16,852 bases of DNA from Clostridia bacterium (GTDB lineage Bacteria > Bacillota_A > Clostridia > Oscillospirales > CAG-272). The DNA is taken from the NCBI GenBank assembly GCA_017935805.1, contig JAGBGV010000173.1, positions 1 to 16,852 on the forward strand, written 5' to 3'. Numbering within the stretch: position 1 is the first letter of the stretch; each line of letters begins with the position of its first letter. The position numbers were made by a program, and so were the translations under genes. Positions 12,234 through 16,852 of this stretch are shown here, in pieces. The notes below the pieces were generated by a model. It made no database searches and was not told the origin of the DNA. It worked only from the letters and a program-made list of their open reading frames with translations.

Positions 12234-14033
12234 TCATTTAAGTGACATTAAAGGTGCGAGATATTGCTTGCGTCTTGCTGCTATCTCTTCCGCATATGCC
12301 CCCTGCTTCTCCTTGTGAAGCTTATGGATGTATTCGTGGTGGTTCTTGCGGATCTCAGGGTCGTGAATTGAAAGAAGGAGCATAGCTGTACTGGAGCACT
12401 GATCTGACGCTCTTTCAAGATAAGTAAGGGTTTCCATGAAATATATGCCTGACGCCGGAACGCAATCGCCTGTTTTAAGTCTGTTGATATGGTTGTCACT
12501 GAGATACTGTACCATATCGTCGATTACCTCTTCAAGAGGTTCAATGCAACGTGCAAGCTCTTCATCATGCTTTTCAAATGCGGTAACAGTCATATCAATA
12601 ATGTCGTCAACTGCAGAAAGCAGGATATCAAGCTGAGAAGTAGCAATGGGTGAGAATGTTACCTGATTCTTCTTGATCTTTTCAGCAAACTCATTAATGT
12701 TTGTTGCATAGTCACCGATTCGCTCAAAATTGGTAGATGTCTGGATAAGAAGATTCACGACCTCATTTTCTTCATCGGTGAGAATGTTCTGGGAAAGTCC
12801 GACAAGGAAGTTCTCAACGGTGTCTGTAAATCCGTCGATCACCTTTTCTCTCTCGTTGATTTCAATGCTTGTTGATTCATCGAAAGAGGTCATATGGCCA
12901 ATACTCTTCTTGAAGTTTTCATGAGCAAGTCTGCCCATGCCGGCGATAGCAGCGGATGCTTCGGAAATCGCAACATGAGGAAGCTCGTACAGCTTGGTAG
13001 AGAGAGTACGGAGTTCGGGATATTTTTCTTCCTTCTCCTCTTTGTCAGGCTTAACAACAACATAAGTAAGTTTGACAAGAAGTCCGGCAAATGGCAGAAG
13101 AACAACCGCTGTAATAAGATTGAATACTGTCTGGAAGTCAGCGATAAGTCCGCTGCTTGCAGTTTTCTCCCACAGCTCCGGGAAGAATCCCAGGGCTTTA
13201 ACGATCTCTATTACGATCATGAAGAACACAGTACCGATAACGTTGAATGCAATGTGAGCCACACCTGTTCTCTTTGCATCCTTGGAGGAGCCGATGGAAC
13301 AAACGATAGCGGTTGTAACACAGGTACCGATATTGATACCCATAATGATCGGGTATATTACGTTGAATGTCATCACGCCGGTAGATGACATTGCCTGAAG
13401 CATACCTACCGTAGCAGAAGAGGACTGAGCGATAACCGTTGTAACAAAACCGGTAAGAATACCGAGAACCGGCAGGTCGCTGAACTTTTCAATGATGTTA
13501 GCAAATGCGGGAGACTGAGTCAAGGGTTCAACAGCAGCCGACATATTCATGATACCCATAAAGAGGATACCGAATCCTGCACAGATATCACCGATGTTCT
13601 TGCTGTTGTTCTTCTTAACAAACATTATCAGGATGATACCGATAACAAGCGCGAGAGGGGCAAGCGTTGAAGGCTTAAAGAACTCGAGAATTGCATTGCC
13701 TGTCGAGTCAATATCCATAAGACGCACCATCTGTGCGGTGATCGTCGTACCGATATTAGCACCGAGAACAATGCTGATGGACTGTTTAAGATTCAGCACA
13801 CCTGCTGTAAGCAAGCCAACCGTAATAACGATGGTTGCTGTGGATGACTGAATAACGGCGGTAACGAGTGTACCCATGATCGCGCCAACCAATACGTTTG
13901 ACGTAACCTTTTCAAGTACCTTTTTCAGTGTTGAACCTGATGCACTTTTCAGACCGTCTCCCATTACCTCCATACCGTAGAGGAACATTGCAAGACCTCC
14001 GAGCAGTGATATCACTGAAATGAATATTGCCAT
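12234..14033 (-). CDS. Na+/phosphate cotransporter family protein with PhoU-like C-terminus
   Basis: A 599-residue protein that should move phosphate with sodium across the membrane. The membrane half (1-345) holds the two inverted QSS repeats of the NptA/PNaS family: VIQSSTAT (Q62-S64) and IAQSSSATVG (Q202-S205), each followed by a glycine-rich turn (GANIGTTITA, GINIGTCVTTA). The cytoplasmic half (about 350-599) is helical and PhoU-like, as in many bacterial members (FERIGDYATNINEFAE at 440-460). The start is ATG 14033, with AAGGAG 5 bases upstream and MAIFISVISLLGGLAMFLYG as a normal N-terminus; an in-frame ATG at 14057 is less likely. A row of TTAACA-type repeats in 11-bp register lies upstream, matching a Firmicute PhoP box, so phosphate starvation control is expected. 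Single gene, followed by a hairpin terminator. Confidence 0.95.
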   Translation of the reverse strand: MAIFISVISLLGGLAMFLYGMEVMGDGLKSASGSTLKKVLEKVTSNVLVGAIMGTLVTAVIQSSTATIVITVGLLTAGVLNLKQSISIVLGANIGTTITAQMVRLMDIDSTGNAILEFFKPSTLAPLALVIGIILIMFVKKNNSKNIGDICAGFGILFMGIMNMSAAVEPLTQSPAFANIIEKFSDLPVLGILTGFVTTVIAQSSSATVGMLQAMSSTGVMTFNVIYPIIMGINIGTCVTTAIVCSIGSSKDAKRTGVAHIAFNVIGTVFFMIVIEIVKALGFFPELWEKTASSGLIADFQTVFNLITAVVLLPFAGLLVKLTYVVVKPDKEEKEEKYPELRTLSTKLYELPHVAISEASAAIAGMGRLAHENFKKSIGHMTSFDESTSIEINEREKVIDGFTDTVENFLVGLSQNILTDEENEVVNLLIQTSTNFERIGDYATNINEFAEKIKKNQVTFSPIATSQLDILLSAVDDIIDMTVTAFEKHDEELARCIEPLEEVIDDMVQYLSDNHINRLKTGDCVPASGIYFMETLTYLERASDQCSSTAMLLLSIHDPEIRKNHHEYIHKLHKEKQGAYAEEIAARRKQYLAPLMSLK

Positions 14034-14125
14034 AGTGTCTCCTTTGGGACGCTGCACAGAGCATTACAGATAATCGGCTTAGTCCCGGATGTTAAAAAAA
14101 TACATATTTTTGCAAATACTGATTA

Positions 14126-14134
14126 AGTATAACA
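14126..14134 (-). promoter_or_regulatory. Extended -10 promoter of the Na/Pi cotransporter gene
   Basis: Minus strand TGTTATACT: -10 hexamer TATACT at 14126-14131 with the TGN element. No -35 match is seen 17 bases upstream, as expected for an activator-dependent promoter. The leader is about 85 bases long. Confidence 0.6.
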
Positions 14135-14140
14135 AATCCT

Positions 14141-14190
14141 TGTTAATAACTCCTTTCACTTATGTTAACACACTGTTAATTTGTAGTTAA
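14141..14190 (-). promoter_or_regulatory. PhoP (Pho) box: TTAACA repeats in 11-bp register
   Basis: Minus strand: TTAACT (14185-14190), TTAACA (14174-14179), TTAACA (14163-14168), a degenerate slot GAAAGG (14152-14157), and TTAACA (14141-14146). Starts are spaced 11, 11, 11 and 11 bases. Bacillus PhoP binds TT(A/T/C)ACA-type direct repeats with this spacing just upstream of the -10. The nearest repeat ends 9 bases from the -10 hexamer. The downstream gene is a phosphate transporter, which fits. Confidence 0.75.
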
Positions 14191-14192
14191 TC

Positions 14193-14230
14193 TAAAAAAC
14201 AAAATTGAGCCACGGTATTAACCATGGCTC
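14193..14230 (-). terminator. Terminator of the DUF1540 gene
   Basis: Minus strand stem GAGCCATGGT / ACCGTGGCTC (14221-14230 with 14207-14216), fully paired with one G-U, 4-base loop, followed by AATTTTGTTTTTT. The G-U is a C-A mismatch on the plus strand, so the direction is minus. It lies about 20 bases past the stop. Confidence 0.85.
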
Positions 14231-14251
14231 TGATGCTTAGAATTATATTGA

Positions 14252-14455
14252 TTACTTTGTTTTGCAGCCGTCCTTTGTGCAGTTAGGAGAGAGTACAAAA
14301 GACTCACAGTCAACGCACTGAACAACAGTAGGATTCTTTTCGTGTGTGCCGATAAACACTTTCTCAAGCGCGCAGTAATCGCAAGTCTTTGCATGATTTG
14401 CACACTGGCTTACAGTACAGGAAATAGAATGATTGGGTTTCTTGATTGTTTCCAT
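14252..14455 (-). CDS. DUF1540 domain protein (cysteine-rich, probable metal binding)
   Basis: A 67-residue protein from this start. The DUF1540 pattern is clear: SISCTVSQCANHAKTCDYC, then EKVFIG, then VVQCVDCESFV, with eight cysteines and one histidine in the likely metal-binding region and a Cys/Lys tail (CTKDGCKTK). Such small proteins are common in spore-forming Clostridia; their role is unknown. The start is uncertain. ATG 14455 gives the normal N-terminus close to the domain but its nearest Shine-Dalgarno (AAGGAT) is 12 bases away. A longer frame starts at 14548, where its ATG overlaps the CapA-like stop (TGATG), allowing translational coupling and 98 residues, but the added part shows no conservation I recognise. 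A terminator follows. Confidence 0.85.
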   Translation of the reverse strand: METIKKPNHSISCTVSQCANHAKTCDYCALEKVFIGTHEKNPTVVQCVDCESFVLSPNCTKDGCKTK

Positions 14456-14547
14456 TTTAGATGCACCATCCTTATTTATTTCGGAATCTCTGACTGACAT
14501 TCCGATACTATTATGGCTCATCTTAATGAAAAACATACATGACAGCA

Positions 14548-15645
14548 TCAGTTAACGGGAACTTCCCTCTCACCGCGCATGAACTCTTTAATCTCTCCCA
14601 TTACCGCTTCATCTGTAATAACATAAGGCTGCCAAGGACGATCGTCGCTGTATGTCTCACACAGGATAAGATCATGGGAAACGCTCTTCATCTCGCCCTT
14701 ATCCGATCTGATTTTTATCCGAAGAACAGCAGTGTATTTTTCGGGGTACTTTGACGCACCGTCAAGTAGTGCACCGAGAGAATAAACAATGTACCCTTCC
14801 CCATACGCCTCTGCGTGCTGAAGCTTTGTTCCGTTTGTTCCGATTACATAGTCTGCACCGGCATCAATAAACGATCTGAACGCCTCTTTTTTGGAGTCGG
14901 AGGGGATATATGAATCCTCTGTATCAGTTACATACAGAATGATAACATCATTTTTCTGCCTTGCGTTCTTCGTCCACGCGGTCAGAGTTTTTTTCGTGCT
15001 TTCAGTCAGCTTGGCGCAGTAAATTGCGATTCTGATTCCGTTTGATTCCTTGTATATAGCTCTGCCGATATCTCCCCACTGGAGTCCCGCCGCTTCAAGA
15101 GATGCCTTTGTATCAGAATATCCCTCTGTACCGTAGTCCCCGGTACGAGCACACTCAAGTCCGAGGACATCAATACATCCGTCAACAAAAACGAGAGCAT
15201 TTGACGCGGGAGCTGTGTACCACTCAAGTACATCCTTTTCGGAGGGGGTGAGCTTTTCCCTATCGCTGAGTACAGCATTGCAGGCAACAAACGTCAAATC
15301 ATCCTCACGGAAAATATCTGTAAGTCTGCGGAAGAAATACGTACTGCCGTTTTCAGATGCAAAGCTGTTAAAAGTACCGTATGAGCTGCTTCCCAGCATT
15401 GATGCGGGGGTACATGTTCCTCCGATATTAATTGTTGTTAAATTATAAGAGAAATCCGGTTCTGCTATTCCTGCAGAGTTATCTTGAGGCAAGGAGGAAT
15501 CACTGTTTTCCGGAGAACCTATTCCCGCTTCATAATTTGAACTCTTGAAGCCGTAGACATACAGAATAATTATTGCAATTACTACAACAGCGGCAGCTAA
15601 TATAAATGCAAATCTTTGTGCGGATATTCTTTCTCTGATCGACAT
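14548..15645 (-). CDS. Membrane-anchored CapA/PgsA-like protein with degenerate active site
   Basis: A 365-residue protein with one N-terminal membrane anchor (about 12-32), a Ser/Asn-rich linker, and an outside domain from about 68 that follows the CapA (poly-gamma-glutamate synthesis, metallophosphatase-like) fold. The fold shows as VIILYVTDTED (234-244), GADYVIGTNGTKLQ (263-276) and YIVYSLGALLDG (285-296), which match the CapA segments with HWGxE, GADxVIGxHPHxxQ and IxYSLGNF. The metal-ligand residues are missing: the early GD is GGTC (75-78), HWG is VTD, and both histidines of GHxPH are lost; only the Asn at 123 remains. So it may not be a metal enzyme. AAAGGAGG lies 5 bases before the ATG. 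It has its own extended -10 promoter, 66 bases past which it begins, behind the spoVF genes. Confidence 0.82.
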   Translation of the reverse strand: MSIRERISAQRFAFILAAAVVVIAIIILYVYGFKSSNYEAGIGSPENSDSSLPQDNSAGIAEPDFSYNLTTINIGGTCTPASMLGSSSYGTFNSFASENGSTYFFRRLTDIFREDDLTFVACNAVLSDREKLTPSEKDVLEWYTAPASNALVFVDGCIDVLGLECARTGDYGTEGYSDTKASLEAAGLQWGDIGRAIYKESNGIRIAIYCAKLTESTKKTLTAWTKNARQKNDVIILYVTDTEDSYIPSDSKKEAFRSFIDAGADYVIGTNGTKLQHAEAYGEGYIVYSLGALLDGASKYPEKYTAVLRIKIRSDKGEMKSVSHDLILCETYSDDRPWQPYVITDEAVMGEIKEFMRGEREVPVN

Positions 15646-15711
15646 GTTTTCCTCCTTTCTCCGGTAAACGATGACCGATTATTTCATTCCATAAAATGGC
15701 TATTTTACATT

Positions 15712-15740
15712 ATTTTATCATATATCATATAAAATTTCAA
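15712..15740 (-). promoter_or_regulatory. Promoter of the CapA-like gene
   Basis: Minus strand: -35 TTGAAA (15735-15740), a 17-bp spacer, and extended -10 TGATAAAAT (hexamer 15712-15717). It lies just past the spoVFB stop, so the CapA-like gene need not depend on spoVF transcription. No terminator is seen between spoVFB and this promoter. Confidence 0.7.
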
Positions 15741-15758
15741 GTATTTGGCTCAAATTCT

Positions 15759-16328
15759 TCAATACGTGAACAGCGGGCGAGCCTGTTTACCCTCTCCGGC
15801 TAACGTAAGACAGTCATTGCAAACAGCAAAATCCGCCACTAGTGAGTGAGGCTTTTTCACCGTATCATCCTGTCGAAGGGGAACAAAAAATACGTTCTTT
15901 CGCTGAATCAGCTTGCCGATATTTTGAAAATTCGCTGACATCGCGTCATTTGATGCAAGAGCTATAACCAGGGGACGGTCAGAACGAAGATGAGCCTTTG
16001 CCGCCATAGTCACGGGGGTATCGGTGATTCCGTTTGCAAGCTTTGCGGCAGTATTTCCCGTACAAGGACATATCAGCATCATGTCAAGGGGGCGGGCAGG
16101 ACCGAATTTTTCTGCCTCCTCAATAGTCGTGACAGCTTCTCTGCCGCTTATTTCTTGTATCTTCTCGCGAAGTGACACGGCAGTTCCGAATCTTGTGTCA
16201 GTATTCGCCGCCATGTATGACAGTATCGGCACTATATCATATTCTGCTGTCAGCGCAGACATAACCCTCAAAGCATCAGCATGGGTGCAGAACGATCCGC
16301 AGAGTGCAAATCCAAGTGTAGGCTTCAT
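15759..16328 (-). CDS. spoVFB: Dipicolinate synthase subunit B
   Basis: A 189-residue flavoprotein-like subunit that, with SpoVFA, makes dipicolinic acid in the mother cell during sporulation; dipicolinate is the calcium chelator of the spore core. The N-terminus MKPTLGFALCGSFCTHADA, the LDMMLICPCTGNTAAKLANG segment, the TPVTMAAKAHLRSDRPLVIA segment and NDAMSANFQNIGKL are characteristic of the family, and the length is normal. The start is ATG 16328 with AGGAG 8 bases upstream; a TTG at 16346 would add six residues only. The ribosome binding site lies inside the last codons of spoVFA and only 4 bases separate stop from start, so translation is coupled. The asd-dapG-dapA genes that follow spoVF in Bacillus are absent here. 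Confidence 0.95.
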   Translation of the reverse strand: MKPTLGFALCGSFCTHADALRVMSALTAEYDIVPILSYMAANTDTRFGTAVSLREKIQEISGREAVTTIEEAEKFGPARPLDMMLICPCTGNTAAKLANGITDTPVTMAAKAHLRSDRPLVIALASNDAMSANFQNIGKLIQRKNVFFVPLRQDDTVKKPHSLVADFAVCNDCLTLAGEGKQARPLFTY

Positions 16329-16332
16329 TTGA

Positions 16333-16852
16333 TCATCTCCTCTCAAAATGACTGTACAGTTTGTCTCTCACAACAGAGCATATTATCTCACCTGCACTTG
16401 ACGGGGATGTTTTACCGGGAAGTGACGGCAGCGAGACCACCTTTATGCCAAGTCTCTCTGCTTCAGTCAGATCCACCCCCGAATTTGCTGTTGCAAGCTC
16501 GAATATTACTGTATCCTTCGGCAATATCGACAGCAGTTCACCATCAAAGATTCTGAACGGAACAGTGTTGAACACAGCGTCACAATGTACAGGATACTCT
16601 CTGTACTCCTCAAGCGGTATCGGGATACATCCGTCAACGCTTGCCCAAGACAGGTCCTTTACACTTCTTGCTGCCACGAACACATCCGCGCCCAAAAGCT
16701 TCAGCCTTGTAGCAAGCGTTCTGCCGCATCTACCGTAGCCTGTTATCACCACTCTCATTCCCGACACCGTTATCGGCATATGAGTGATGCACGCGGCTGT
16801 TGCCCCTTCAGCTGTGGGAACGGAGTTTTTGATCTGTAATTCTTCTGAATTA
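16333..16852 (-). CDS. spoVFA: Dipicolinate synthase subunit A (5' end outside window)
   Basis: The C-terminal 172 residues or so of a protein usually near 300 residues; the frame is open to the last base, so the gene begins beyond the window. The edge segment reads VPTAEGATAACITH, the typical IPTxEGA of SpoVFA. A dinucleotide-binding domain follows, VVITGYGRCGRTLATRL with GxGxxG, then FNTVPFRIFDG, VIFELATANSGVD, and SLPGKTSPSSAGEII, all at the expected places. With SpoVFB it converts the lysine-pathway intermediate dihydrodipicolinate to dipicolinate using NAD(P). An internal ATG at 16779 (MPITVSG) is not the true start because conserved sequence continues upstream of it. Confidence 0.94.
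   Translation of the reverse strand, partial: NSEELQIKNSVPTAEGATAACITHMPITVSGMRVVITGYGRCGRTLATRLKLLGADVFVAARSVKDLSWASVDGCIPIPLEEYREYPVHCDAVFNTVPFRIFDGELLSILPKDTVIFELATANSGVDLTEAERLGIKVVSLPSLPGKTSPSSAGEIICSVVRDKLYSHFERR

Noticed and set aside
12894..13388. Plus-strand open frame of 164 residues
   Set aside because: Antisense to the conserved QSS and PhoU-like parts of the Na/Pi cotransporter gene.
14034..14090. Possible riboswitch or structured leader of the Na/Pi gene (GGGAC/GTCCC stem beside the Shine-Dalgarno)
   Set aside because: The closing stem is only 5 bp over a 31-base loop with weak inner pairing, and it matches no riboswitch class I know.
14218..14403. Minus-strand open frame of 61 residues
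   Set aside because: It overlaps the DUF1540 gene in another frame, runs through the terminator and has no domain.

Overview
The window reads as chromosomal DNA of a spore-forming, low-to-mid GC Clostridia, most likely an Oscillospiraceae/Ruminococcaceae-type gut bacterium. The case rests on the spoVFA-spoVFB dipicolinate genes at the right edge, a DUF1540 protein, an Na/Pi transporter with a Firmicute-style PhoP box, strong AGGAGG-type ribosome binding sites, and at base 1 a GC-rich palindromic repeat of a kind I associate with genomes of this group. The assignment is inference. I see no phage, transposase, CRISPR, tRNA or rRNA.

Layout. 1-176: palindromic repeat and stacked hairpin terminators. 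175-2919 (minus): an operon from one good promoter, Hsp33 (hslO) then a ThyX-fold protein without the ThyX signature then a CDF cation exporter, ended by a bidirectional terminator. 3080-3856 (plus): a divergently placed, Asp/Gly-rich lipoprotein. 4059-4865 (minus): an XRE regulator with a palindrome at its own start site, followed by a gene-free stretch (4920-5170). 5243-7531 (minus): thioredoxin and, upstream of it, a large three-domain glycosidase-like protein. 7689-8729 (plus): a membrane acyltransferase-3 protein, divergent from the glycosidase-like gene over a region with two clear promoters and a palindrome.

8759-11990 (minus): a lipoprotein, an MBOAT O-acyltransferase and a DHHW/AlgX-like protein, probably one unit that acylates a cell-surface polymer; it converges on the acyltransferase-3 gene over a shared terminator. 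12234-14033 (minus): Na/Pi cotransporter with a PhoU-like tail, preceded by TTAACA-type repeats in 11-bp register. 14252-14455 (minus): DUF1540 metal-binding-like protein. 14548-15645 (minus): membrane-anchored CapA-like protein that has lost the family's metal-ligand motifs. 15759-16852 (minus): spoVFB and the 3' part of spoVFA, whose frame stays open to the window edge.

Most of the window is ordinary housekeeping and envelope biology. The strongest unusual items are the PhoP box, the degenerate CapA, the ThyX-like protein lacking the RHR motif, and two distant lipoprotein paralogues in one window, one of them attached to the O-acylation genes. I did not find a clear new defence or mobile system.
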